Part shown: in pieces, positions 56,850 to 64,000 of the stretch
Layout: each line of letters opens with the position of its first letter
Position numbering within the stretch: position 1 is the first letter of the stretch
Origin: Pseudomonadota bacterium
GTDB taxonomy: Bacteria; Pseudomonadota; Gammaproteobacteria; Acidiferrobacterales; Acidiferrobacteraceae
Reading direction: 5' to 3'
DNA length: 64,000 nucleotides
Assembly (NCBI GenBank): GCA_021795715.1
Contig: JAJYPD010000001.1
Span: 1-64,000 of the forward strand
Made by a program: the position numbers and the translations under genes
The notes under the pieces: model-generated
Database searches by the model: none
What the model was told of the DNA's origin: nothing
What the model saw: the letters and a program-made list of their open reading frames with translations, nothing else

Positions 56850-58190
56850 ATGAAGTATCGCTTGAAGGGGGCCCTCGTCGCTGGCGCGGCATTGGCCCTC
56901 ATGTCCCGGGGCGCGTACGCGGTCCCGAGTTTCGCCAGGCAAACCGGTTTGCCGTGCGCGGTCTGTCACGACGTCCCGCCGCAGCTGACCCAGTTTGGTC
57001 GTACCTTCAAGCTGGACGGCTACGTGATGACGACGCTGCCGCAGGTTGCGCAAGGCAAGGACCTGTCCATCAACCGTGTGCCGCCGCTGTCGGCGATGAT
57101 CCAGATCTCGGCGACGACGCTCACGCATGAGAAGTACGGCACGGCTGCGCAGGGCACGAAGCAGAACACGAACGTCGAGTTCCCGCAGCAGCTGAGCCTC
57201 TTTTACGCAGGTGAGATCACGCCGCACATGGGCGCGTTCATGCAGTTCACCTACACGAACGGCCAAGGCGCGTTCAACATGGACAACACCGATATCCGCT
57301 ATGCCCGGCAGAACATGGTGGGCAGCATCCCGGTCACCTGGGGTATCGACATGAACAACAACCCGACCGTGGAAGATCTGTGGAACACCACGCCGGCGTG
57401 GGCGTTCCCGTGGGGCCACTCGAACATCGCAGATCATCCGGATGGCGCGTTCACACCGATGATCGACGAAAACACCGCGCTCGGAACGGCCGGTATCGGT
57501 GAATACTCGATGTGGAACGGCGCCTGGTACGAAGACTTCAGCGTCTACCGCACCTCGCAGATCGCAGGACCGCAGGTCAACGACACGACCTCGGCCGGCT
57601 CTGCAACCCCCGGTGCGATCAGCGGTGTCGCCCCCTACTGGCGTCTGTCGTGGAACCACAACTTCGACGGCAGCTCGTGGGAAATCGGCACCTTCGGCAT
57701 GCACGCGGGCTTCAATGGCGGCGAGTATGGGACGGGTGTGGCCGGTATCGACGACACCTACACCGACTATGCGGTGGACACGCAGTTCGACCACCACTTC
57801 GGCAACGACCTGCTGACTCTGTATGGTACGTACATCCGGGAAGACCAGGATCTGGCGTCGTCTGCCGCCAATCCGGCGCTTGCGGGCATGAAGCAGCATC
57901 AGCACCTGAACGCCTTGCATCTGACCGGTACCTACCAGTTTGGCCTGCACTATCAGGTCGCAGCGGCGTACTTCAACACGAACGGCACCACCAACCCGAT
58001 CTACTACACGGGCATTGGTGCGGCCGCGAGCGATCCGGCATCGGCGGGCTTCATTGGCCGTGTCACCTACCTGCCTTGGGAGAACACACAGTTCACCCTG
58101 CAGTACACGGGTTACACGAAGTTCAATGGCACGTCATCCAATGCCGGCAAGAGCAACAGTCTGTATCTGTTGGCTTGGTACCTCTGGTAA
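56850..58190 (+). CDS. monoheme c-type cytochrome-porin fusion (Cyc2-like outer-membrane protein)
   Basis: 446 residues. Sec signal peptide ending AYA (residues 1-24), directly followed by VPSFARQTGLPCAVCHDV with a single CxxCH heme site (C36, C39, H40) and TQFGRTFKLDGY. The rest, about 370 residues, is an aromatic-rich beta-barrel with strands such as MGAFMQFTYTNG, RLSWNHNF, FTLQYTGYTKF and a C-terminal LLAWYLW strand with terminal Trp as in outer-membrane porins. This order is that of Cyc2-type extracellular iron oxidases and related porin-cytochromes. Strong GGGGGG ribosome site and uniform C-ending codons suggest high expression. The electron donor is inferred only. Confidence 0.8.
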   Translation: MKYRLKGALVAGAALALMSRGAYAVPSFARQTGLPCAVCHDVPPQLTQFGRTFKLDGYVMTTLPQVAQGKDLSINRVPPLSAMIQISATTLTHEKYGTAAQGTKQNTNVEFPQQLSLFYAGEITPHMGAFMQFTYTNGQGAFNMDNTDIRYARQNMVGSIPVTWGIDMNNNPTVEDLWNTTPAWAFPWGHSNIADHPDGAFTPMIDENTALGTAGIGEYSMWNGAWYEDFSVYRTSQIAGPQVNDTTSAGSATPGAISGVAPYWRLSWNHNFDGSSWEIGTFGMHAGFNGGEYGTGVAGIDDTYTDYAVDTQFDHHFGNDLLTLYGTYIREDQDLASSAANPALAGMKQHQHLNALHLTGTYQFGLHYQVAAAYFNTNGTTNPIYYTGIGAAASDPASAGFIGRVTYLPWENTQFTLQYTGYTKFNGTSSNAGKSNSLYLLAWYLW

Positions 58191-58210
58191 GAACGGTGCG
58201 CCGGCCGGCG

Positions 58211-58237
58211 GCTTCGCCTAGCATCCCCAGGCGAAGC
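58211..58237. terminator. hairpin between convergent genes
   Basis: Perfect 9-bp stem GCTTCGCCT / AGGCGAAGC with a 9-base loop, starting 20 bases after the cytochrome-porin stop and overlapping the end of the convergent methyltransferase. No T-tract, so probably a 3'-end stabiliser or weak bidirectional terminator. Confidence 0.45.
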
Positions 58238-58868
58238 TGTTGACCCGCGCTGGGGGCACATTGCGCCAGACCGTGCGGGAACGCACGCAACGCGCGGTGT
58301 GCCTCCAGCCCACCTCCCCCGCCCGCAAGCTGTAAGTAAACTGCACGAACAAGGTCCCCGCAGGCAGCACCCGGTTCAGTTCCCGGCCAATACGCGCAAC
58401 CGAAATCGCCGGCAGGGATTTCAACGGCAGGCTCGATACCACCGCGGTCACATCGGCCGCAGCCAGACCCCGTCCGGCCAGAAGTTGCCCCAGACGCGCC
58501 GCGTCGCCCTCGATGATGCGGACATGGGGAAACTTTTCGCGCAAATGCGCCGCCAACAGGGGGGAGCGCTCGATCACGACCAGGTGGTCGGGGGTGATGC
58601 CCTGTTCCAGCAAGGCGCGCGTCACCACGCCGGTGCCGGCACCAAGCTCAACGACCAGTCCCGGCTTGGCCCGCACGGCTTCGCGCGCCATGGTGCGGGC
58701 CAGATAACGCGAACTCGGACACGCCGAACCGGTGCCGCGCGGCGAGGCGCACAAAGCGCGCACGAAGAGGCTGAAGTCCGCCGAGAGGAGGTGGCGGTAA
58801 ACGGGCGCCCCGTACTTGGCGGCCCATCGTTTGAGGTTGTGTCCTGTCCGTGATTTCCTGTCTTTCAT
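58218..58868 (-). CDS. SAM-dependent methyltransferase (phospholipid N-methyltransferase-like)
   Basis: 216 residues. Class I Rossmann fold: LVVELGAGTGVVTRALLEQG (motif I), LVVIERSPLLAAHLREKFP (motif II) and ADVTAVVSSLPLKSLP (motif IV with SSLPL typical of PmtA-like and rRNA-dimethylase-like enzymes). The N-terminal FSLFVRALCASPRGTGSACPSS is the substrate-lid region of phospholipid methyltransferases. ATG 58866-58868 has AGGTGGG upstream. Phosphatidylethanolamine is a plausible substrate, not certain. Confidence 0.78.
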   Translation of the reverse strand: MKDRKSRTGHNLKRWAAKYGAPVYRHLLSADFSLFVRALCASPRGTGSACPSSRYLARTMAREAVRAKPGLVVELGAGTGVVTRALLEQGITPDHLVVIERSPLLAAHLREKFPHVRIIEGDAARLGQLLAGRGLAAADVTAVVSSLPLKSLPAISVARIGRELNRVLPAGTLFVQFTYSLRAGEVGWRHTARCVRSRTVWRNVPPARVNSFAWGC

Positions 58869-59089
58869 ATCCCACCTGTTGCCGTCATCTTCTGTTTCAG
58901 GATAGACAACAGATGCGCCCGAATGATCGCGCAACCGACAGGCGGCATAAGGCGCCCCGGCCCCGGCCGCAGTGCGCGCAAGCCGCCCGGACCCCGCAAC
59001 AGGGCGACCGGGCGGCCCGTCAATCGGGACGTAATCTCAATACAAAACCGATGCGGAGGCCCCCCGCACCCGGCACCCCAGGCAGCCCC

Positions 59090-59627
59090 TTAAGGGACCG
59101 ATTCGGGGGGCGGCAAAACCGCAGGGATGCCCAGGGACGCCGCCCACAATCTGCGCGTTTAGCCTTCGGCGTGATGGAAGTGCCGCTCTTGCTCCGGCGG
59201 CACGTCGGTGCGCGCCGCCTGCAGGCGTTGGGCGTCGCCGCCCTCCATGTGGGCCGCGAGGTCACCAAGCAGATCCCGGTGCCGGTGATCGCCCATCTCG
59301 GCAAGCCAAACGCTCTGGGCCAGCGACCCGCTCGGCCAGATCCAAGGGACCGGCGCGCCAGGCGGCCTACCTGTTGCGGACGAGGGTTTCTGCGCGGGTA
59401 CGCACGATTCCCCGGGCCACGGCGTGCCCGCCCGGGTCGATACCGAATTGATCACAGATGTCGCGCAGCACACGCTCGTGGCGGCGGGTCCCGGTCAGGT
59501 CGCGTTGCCACTCCTCGCGCCAATCGGCGTTCAGGACGCCGCCAAGCGCGGTCTCGTAAACCCTGATGCCAGCGGCTTCGGTCTCGACGGCCTCACACAG
59601 AAACTCATCCATCTGATGGCGGTTCAT
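59090..59627 (-). pseudogene. ferritin-like/DUF-type protein gene broken by frameshift and stop
   Basis: An 86-residue frame (59367-59627) MNRHQMDEFLCEAVETEAAG ... LVRNR ends abruptly, and a second frame downstream on the same strand (visible from about 59300) continues the same protein: VWLAEMGDHRHRDLLGDLAAHMEG and QERHFHHAEG, then a stop at 59159-59161, after which the in-frame residues RRLWAASLGIPAVLPPPES follow. Intact relatives of this helical, ferritin-like family run through these blocks without break (about 180 residues). At least one frameshift (near 59310-59370) and one nonsense codon are needed to explain it. Confidence 0.7.
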
Positions 59628-60004
59628 ACGCGCTCCGTCGCCGCGACAAACGAAGCCTCCCCGGACGAGAAGGCCGCACGGACAGGGCGCAGACGCCCAA
59701 CCGGCCCCAAGAGCTCCCACCAACAAAGCCCCAAGCGCATTGTGCAGGGCCTGCACCCGCGCGCAGATCGACCCTAGGGCGGAATCCGGCCAAGACCACC
59801 CCTTGCCTATGCGGCCGAATTGATGGCATGCAGGCGATCATGCCACAGGCATGACCAGAAACCCCACAAGCGGAAGAGCCGGCAAACCGCGCCTCTTAAA
59901 GGTCCGCCACAAAGACGCCTTGACCCAGACAAACGCCGCGGACCACAGACAGCCCGGAATCACGGCATGAGGGACGCAGAAAACTCGGGACGGCGCCCCC
60001 CCCT
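59628..60004. other. gene-free stretch
   Basis: No gene, hairpin terminator or recognised RNA seen between the broken ferritin-like gene and the transposase remnants. Codon structure is absent in all frames. Likely decayed DNA. Confidence 0.5.
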
Positions 60005-60393
60005 TTAAGCCTCACCGGACACCCAACAAAAGGGCTTGTCAGTAGAATTCATGGGTGATCTTGGCTCGGGACGCTTGCCAAGCGCATGATATAAAGCCAT
60101 TTCCAGGATCTCCGGGGATCGGAATCCGTAGAATTTTCTGATGGTCAGTTGGGCCTTGTTGTTTAAGCCCTCCACGATGCCGTTGGATATCTGGCCTTTG
60201 GCCTTGAACCAGTTCAGGATCAACGCCCGGTGACGCCGCCACATGCAGGCGATCTTCTCCGTGGGCTCGATCCGGGAGCGCAGGGCCGTGGTGCATCAGG
60301 CATCCAGGAACTTCCCGGCCCAGGCCGCCGATTGGTCGGTCCCGAGATGCTGGAAGTCTTCCTTCCGCAAAGAGGCGCGGAGGCTCTTCAAGT
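60005..60393 (-). pseudogene. ISL3-family transposase, 3' remnant A
   Basis: C-terminal part only: GQISNGIVEGLNNKAQLTIR, KFYGFRSPEILEMALYHALG and PEP match the end of ISL3-type transposases. The upstream frame (about 60299-60393, LRKEDFQHLGTDQSAAWAGK) is cut by a TGA at 60296-60298 where relatives carry Trp. No N-terminal half and no terminal inverted repeats were found. A near copy lies at about 61540-61700. Confidence 0.75.
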
Positions 60394-60471
60394 GTAGGCG
60401 GCCGGGGAACTACAGTCTTGCTTATTTCGTGACTTCGTTTTTGTTTTTCGGCAACGTCACCGTGAGATCCA

Positions 60472-60585
60472 TCACGATCTGATTCGGCCGGATGACGGTG
60501 CACAGCAAGGCCTCGAGGTCATCGACGGTCTGGGCCTTGGGTAGGTCGGTGAAGATCCGGCGCAGGTAGGTGTAGGGTTGAGCGC
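60472..60585 (-). pseudogene. IS66-family transposase C-terminal remnant
   Basis: A short minus-strand frame reads QPYTYLRRIFTDLPKAQTVD then DLEALL, the conserved C-terminal block of IS66-type transposases (PxxYLRxxxxxLP). The rest is lost. On the opposite strand at about 60590-60661 a fragment REHEAYEGACARLYRFLTGA followed by a stop codon may be another protein remnant of unknown origin. The gap 60662-60755 has nothing further. Confidence 0.6.
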
Positions 60586-60755
60586 GCCCTGTGCGCGAGC
60601 ATGAGGCCTACGAGGGCGCGTGCGCTCGCCTCTACCGGTTCCTGACGGGCGCCGAGCCCTGAATGACACCCGCTCACTCCGCTGAGGAGCCTCCCCCTGT
60701 GGTTCTTATTTGAGGCGACGAATCGATTTCGCTGACATTTAAGGATCAGTCAGCC

Positions 60756-61523
60756 TTAATCCCAGAGCTTGGCCGCCATCAGCAGTATGGTGATCGTCAT
60801 CATCACCTTGATCCACAGCTCTCCACGCCGACTCATCGTAAGGCCCGTAGCCAACCGTGCTCCTATCATACCGCCTGCGGCGATGACCAGGCCGAATCCC
60901 CAGTGGATTTGCCCCATCCAGGCGAAGATAAGGATAGTAGGCAACGTGTACAACGCGATAATAAGAGTCTTGTAAGCATTGACTTGCACTAGATTCTCGG
61001 TGAGCAAATGGCGCAGGGCAAAGATGAAGAGGAAGCCGATACCGAGCTGCATGAAGCCGCCGTAAAAGCCCAGCCCCAGCATGGCGGGATACAGCCATGG
61101 CGACGCCACGCCGTCGGAGCGTTCAGATTGTCCTGTGGCCCTCTTCGGGAAAAACAGGCTGACCGTGCTGAATGCCAATACGATCACCAGAATGCGCTGA
61201 AACCAGAAATTGCCGATATGAACGCTCGCAATGGCCCCAAGTATGGCTCCTGGCAGGGTCCACAGAGCCAGCTTCATTCCCGTTTTCAAATCCACCAAGT
61301 TATGGTGGTAGAAGGTGCGAGTGGCGGTGAAGTTTTCCAAAAAAATGCTAATGCGGTTGGTGCCGTTTGCGGTGATTGGGTCGAGGCCCACGAAGATAAG
61401 TAGCGGCAGAGTCAACATGGATCCGGCACCGGCCAGGACGTTGATAAACCCGGCCCCTACCCCGACAGAAAACAATACAGGGAGGAGCCACCATTCCGTG
61501 GTTAGTGATGGCAGTGTAAGCAA
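60756..61523 (-). CDS. TauE/SafE (TSUP) family membrane exporter
   Basis: 255 residues with seven to eight helices. VGVGAGFINVLAGAGSMLTL is the TSUP signature repeat, with a second half FYGGFMQLGIGFLFIFALRH. Members export sulfite, sulfonates or sulfoacetate. The start appears to be TTG 61521-61523 (GAGAAG five to six bases upstream); since no ATG fits, the original N-terminus may have been altered by the flanking transposase DNA. AT content is higher than in neighbours. It lies between two ISL3-type remnants. Confidence 0.85.
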   Translation of the reverse strand: MLTLPSLTTEWWLLPVLFSVGVGAGFINVLAGAGSMLTLPLLIFVGLDPITANGTNRISIFLENFTATRTFYHHNLVDLKTGMKLALWTLPGAILGAIASVHIGNFWFQRILVIVLAFSTVSLFFPKRATGQSERSDGVASPWLYPAMLGLGFYGGFMQLGIGFLFIFALRHLLTENLVQVNAYKTLIIALYTLPTILIFAWMGQIHWGFGLVIAAGGMIGARLATGLTMSRRGELWIKVMMTITILLMAAKLWD

Positions 61524-61539
61524 GTGGGCTTCTCGGTAA

Positions 61540-61720
61540 CAATCATGGGTGCGCCTTGGCTCGGGACGCTTGCCTAGCGCATATCATAAAACCATTTCCA
61601 GGATCTCCGAGGATCGGAATCCGTAGGATTTTCTGATGGTGCGTTTGGCCTTGTTGTTCAGGCCTTCAACCACGCCGTTGGAGGTGACCCCTTTGAAGAG
61701 CCGCAAAAAGACGCCCGGAA
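61540..61720 (-). pseudogene. ISL3-family transposase, 3' remnant B
   Basis: Near-copy of remnant A over about 130 bases (VTSNGVVEGLNNKAKRTIRK, SYGFRSSEILEMVL), in direct orientation to it. It is followed by a stop and a drifted tail. The two remnants bracket the TauE/SafE gene. Between it and glnA lies only the glnA terminator. Confidence 0.72.
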
Positions 61721-61762
61721 AGAAGCCCATTGCCCGGGTTGTTTGATCCGGGGCGCGAAAAG

Positions 61763-61795
61763 AAAAACCCCCAGGACGAGATGCGATCCCGGGGG
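61763..61795 (-). terminator. rho-independent terminator of glnA
   Basis: Minus-strand stem CCCCCGGGA / TCCTGGGGG (one G-U pair) with a 10-base loop followed by five T, starting 52 bases after the glnA stop. Confidence 0.85.
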
Positions 61796-61846
61796 CGGAA
61801 AGAGACAAAGACCGGTCTCTTGGGAGACGGTCCCCGCGAAAGCGAT

Positions 61847-63253
61847 TTAGACGCTGTAGTACATGTCGAACTCGACTGGATGCGTCGTCATGCGCAGCCG
61901 CGTCACATCCTGCATCTTCAGTGCGATGTAGGCATCGATGGTCTCGTTGGTGAACACATCGCCTGCGGTCAGGAAGGCGCGATCCTGGTCGAGAGCCTCG
62001 AGCGCCATGTCGAGCGCGTGGCAGACGGTCGGAATCTTTTTCGCCTCCGCGGCGGACAGCTCATAGAGGTCGTGATCGGCCGCCTCCCCCGGATGGATCT
62101 TCTTGGCGATGCCATCGAGACCGGCCATCATCATGGCGGCAAAAGCGAGATACGGGTTCGCACCCGGATCCGGGAAGCGCACTTCGATGCGCCGCGCCTT
62201 GGGATTGGGAACATGCGGGATGCGGATCGAGGCCGAGCGGTTGCGGGCCGAATACGCGAGCATCACCGGTGCCTCGAAACCCGGCACCAGGCGTTTGTAG
62301 CTGTTGGTGAGCGGGTTGGTGATGGCGTTCAGGGCGCGGGCGTGCTTGATGATGCCGCCGATATAATAGAGGGCCGTTTCGCTCAGACCCGCATAGCCGT
62401 CACCGGAAAAGAGGTTCTTGCCACCCTTGGCCAGCGACTGATGGCAGTGCATGCCGGAGCCGTTGTCCCCCACGAGCGGCTTGGGCATGAACGTGGCGGT
62501 CTTGCCGTGGTTGCGGGCGACGTTGTGCACGCAGTACTTCAGAATCTGGATTTCGTCGGCCTTGCGCACCAGGGTGGCAAACTGGGTGGCGATCTCGTTC
62601 TGGTTGGCGGTGGCCACTTCGTGATGGTGAGCCTCCACCACGAGCCCCATTTCGGTCATCGCCAGCACCATGGCGCTGCGGATGTCCTGGGAGGAATCGA
62701 CCGGCGGTACGGGGAAATAGCCACCCTTGATACCCGGGCGATGGCCCATGTTGCCGCCTTCGTATTCCTTCCCGGAATTCCAGCCCGCTTCTTCGGAATC
62801 GATCTTGTAGAAGGCCCCGGAAATGTCCGCACCCCAGCGGATGTCATCGAAGATGAAGAATTCGGGTTCGGGACCGAAATAGGCGACGTCGGCGATGCCG
62901 GTCGACTTCAGGTAGGCCTCGGCGCGCTTGGCGATCGAGCGGGGATCGCGTTCATAGCCCTTCATGGTCGTGGGCTCGATGATGTCGCAGCGCAAGAGCA
63001 GCGTCGGCTCCTCGGTGAACGGATCCAGCACCGCGGTCGAGGCGTCCGGCATGAGGATCATGTCCGACTCGTTGATGGCCTTCCATCCCGCGATGGACGA
63101 GCCATCAAACATCTTGCCTTCTTCAAAAAGCTTCTCATCGACGGTATGGGAAGGGACGGAAACGTGCTGCTCCTTGCCCTTGGTGTCGGTGAAACGGAAA
63201 TCGACGAATTTGACGTCGTTATCTTTGATCATCTTCAAAACGCTAGCGGACAT
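61847..63253 (-). CDS. glnA: glutamine synthetase type I
   Basis: 468 residues, cytoplasmic dodecamer converting glutamate and ammonia to glutamine. [17 protein letters not shown] (metal ligands), [34 protein letters not shown] and the adenylylation loop [13 protein letters not shown] with the Tyr target of GlnE. AGGAGGAAAGA precedes ATG 63251-63253. Upstream are a sigma54 promoter and an NtrC enhancer. ntrBC is about 37 kb away rather than adjacent. Confidence 0.98.
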   Translation of the reverse strand: MSASVLKMIKDNDVKFVDFRFTDTKGKEQHVSVPSHTVDEKLFEEGKMFDGSSIAGWKAINESDMILMPDASTAVLDPFTEEPTLLLRCDIIEPTTMKGYERDPRSIAKRAEAYLKSTGIADVAYFGPEPEFFIFDDIRWGADISGAFYKIDSEEAGWNSGKEYEGGNMGHRPGIKGGYFPVPPVDSSQDIRSAMVLAMTEMGLVVEAHHHEVATANQNEIATQFATLVRKADEIQILKYCVHNVARNHGKTATFMPKPLVGDNGSGMHCHQSLAKGGKNLFSGDGYAGLSETALYYIGGIIKHARALNAITNPLTNSYKRLVPGFEAPVMLAYSARNRSASIRIPHVPNPKARRIEVRFPDPGANPYLAFAAMMMAGLDGIAKKIHPGEAADHDLYELSAAEAKKIPTVCHALDMALEALDQDRAFLTAGDVFTNETIDAYIALKMQDVTRLRMTTHPVEFDMYYSV

Positions 63254-63312
63254 TCTTTCCTCCTGCTGTCGGTTATGGGCGGCCGCCGGGTCAGTACCTG
63301 AGGCGGCCATTC

Positions 63313-63328
63313 TGCACGAAATATGCCA
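63313..63328 (-). promoter_or_regulatory. sigma54 promoter of glnA
   Basis: Minus-strand TGGCATATTTCGTGCA keeps the GG/GC pairs at ten-base spacing and matches TGGCAC-N5-TTGCA with two differences. Predicted start near 63303, giving a 50-base leader before glnA. Confidence 0.75.
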
Positions 63329-63407
63329 CGGGGAAAACGCTCTTCCTCGTTGTTTTTGGGGCGTTTGACGCAGAACCATGCCCCTTCATGGCGCATCGGC
63401 CTATACG

Positions 63408-63426
63408 GCGCACCAACTTGGTGCGC
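63408..63426. promoter_or_regulatory. NtrC enhancer upstream of glnA
   Basis: Perfect palindrome GCGCACCAACTTGGTGCGC, matching the NtrC consensus TGCACC-N5-GGTGCA except for the outermost base of each arm. The centre is about 114 bases before the predicted sigma54 start, a classical enhancer distance. It directly abuts the stop codon of the upstream cation-efflux gene. Confidence 0.8.
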
Positions 63427-64000
63427 TTAGCGGAAGCAGACGATCAGCGAGGCGATGTCGGCGTCGTGCCGGGCGGCGGCCTGGAATCGTTCTTGAAGGG
63501 CGCGGGCCGCCACCGGGGTCGGCGCGCAATCGAGCGGCAGCATGATCTCGACGTGCAGTTTGCCACCCAGATAGTGAAGGGCGATGTCGGCCTCGGCCAT
63601 CGCCCGGGCCTCCTCGATACCGGCAAAATAATCCTTCAGGCGGGCGAGCAGGGCGGAACGCGACGGCAGATGGATATTGACCACCGCGTACTGGTCGTCT
63701 TCGGGATCGATGTGCACCAGGACGTCGGCAATATTCTCCACGCGGTTTTTCAGGGCCAGGCGCACCATTTCGGCGATCTGATGGCCCTCGGATACGCTGA
63801 GCGTGCCATCCACGAGGATGTGCACGTCGATCAGCGCAAGACCGCCTGTCTGCCGGGTGCGCAGCAAATGCAGTGTGCGCACGCCGTCTATGGACAGGAT
63901 GACCTGCCGGATGCGCTCGAGCTTCTCCGCTTCAAGGCCGGTATCGACGAGTTCGCGCATGGCCTGCCAGCCGATATTGGCACCCATGCGCACGATGAGG
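63427..64000 (-). CDS. cation diffusion facilitator (FieF/CzcD-type), C-terminal part (cut by window edge)
   Basis: About 190 C-terminal residues are visible; the membrane domain lies beyond the right edge. WQAMRELVDTGLEAEKLERI is the end of TM6 and the linker of CDF exporters, followed by the cytoplasmic ferredoxin-like dimer domain: IDGVRTLHLLRTRQTGGLALIDVHI, VENIADVLVHIDPEDDQ with the Zn-site HID, then an extra tail of about 70 residues. Exports Zn, Fe or Co. Stop at 63427-63429. Confidence 0.85.
   Translation of the reverse strand, partial: LIVRMGANIGWQAMRELVDTGLEAEKLERIRQVILSIDGVRTLHLLRTRQTGGLALIDVHILVDGTLSVSEGHQIAEMVRLALKNRVENIADVLVHIDPEDDQYAVVNIHLPSRSALLARLKDYFAGIEEARAMAEADIALHYLGGKLHVEIMLPLDCAPTPVAARALQERFQAAARHDADIASLIVCFR

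Overview
The window is high-GC chromosomal DNA from a gammaproteobacterium, most likely an acidophilic or neutrophilic sulfur/iron-oxidising chemolithoautotroph of the Acidiferrobacter type. Two lines support this. Housekeeping synteny is classically gammaproteobacterial: zapB-like/zapA/ssrS(6S RNA)/fau diverging from ygfB-pepP-ubiH-ubiI, mreBCD-mrdA-rodA-rlpA-dat-ybeD-lipB-lipA, and glnA with a separate ntrBC. Accessory content is lithotrophic: a QmoAB-HdrCB electron-transfer operon, a CbbQ/CbbO Rubisco-activase-like pair, a monoheme c-type cytochrome fused to an outer-membrane barrel (Cyc2-like architecture) and a TauE/SafE-type anion exporter. The genus is an inference. No tRNA or rRNA gene and no CRISPR array was seen.

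Layout. 0-16 kb: start of a type II/IV secretion ATPase (truncated), trmL, trxC, a sensor kinase/sigma54 regulator pair, the rpiA-quinone oxidoreductase-cupin operon, ilvA, then a long minus-strand operon (zapB-like, zapA, 6S RNA, fau, ymdB, EVE, GST, orphan) held together mostly by 4-base start/stop overlaps, and ygfB-pepP-ubiH-ubiI on the other strand. 16-26 kb: a PhnD-like binding protein, a porin, a cysteine-less isochorismatase homologue, an Mla-type lipid transport operon whose permease carries an N-terminal STAS-like domain, ntrBC with NtrC sites, and an atypical Nramp-family transporter. 26-31 kb: an APC permease, a His-rich small periplasmic protein, an acetyltransferase and two divergent XRE regulators sharing a palindromic operator. 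30.6-39 kb: qmoA-qmoB-hdrC-hdrB and, divergently, cbbQ-cbbO, separated by an AT-rich promoter region with an FNR-type box. 39-53.5 kb: gatCAB, the rod-shape and peptidoglycan operon, lipoate genes and three small membrane-associated proteins. 53.5-59 kb: a large beta-propeller lipoprotein, FNR itself, the cytochrome-porin fusion with a perfect FNR box between them, and a SAM methyltransferase. 59-62 kb: a decayed region with a frameshifted ferritin-like gene, ISL3-type and IS66-type transposase remnants and a TauE/SafE gene trapped between two ISL3-type remnants. 62-64 kb: glnA with a sigma54 promoter and NtrC enhancer, and a truncated cation-efflux gene.

Two regulatory circuits can be read from the DNA. 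NtrBC (22.6-25.0 kb) should control glnA (63 kb) and probably its own promoter. FNR (56 kb) has a perfect site between its own gene and the cytochrome-porin, and a one-mismatch site placed at about -41 of a plausible qmo promoter, which would tie lithotrophic electron transfer to oxygen status.
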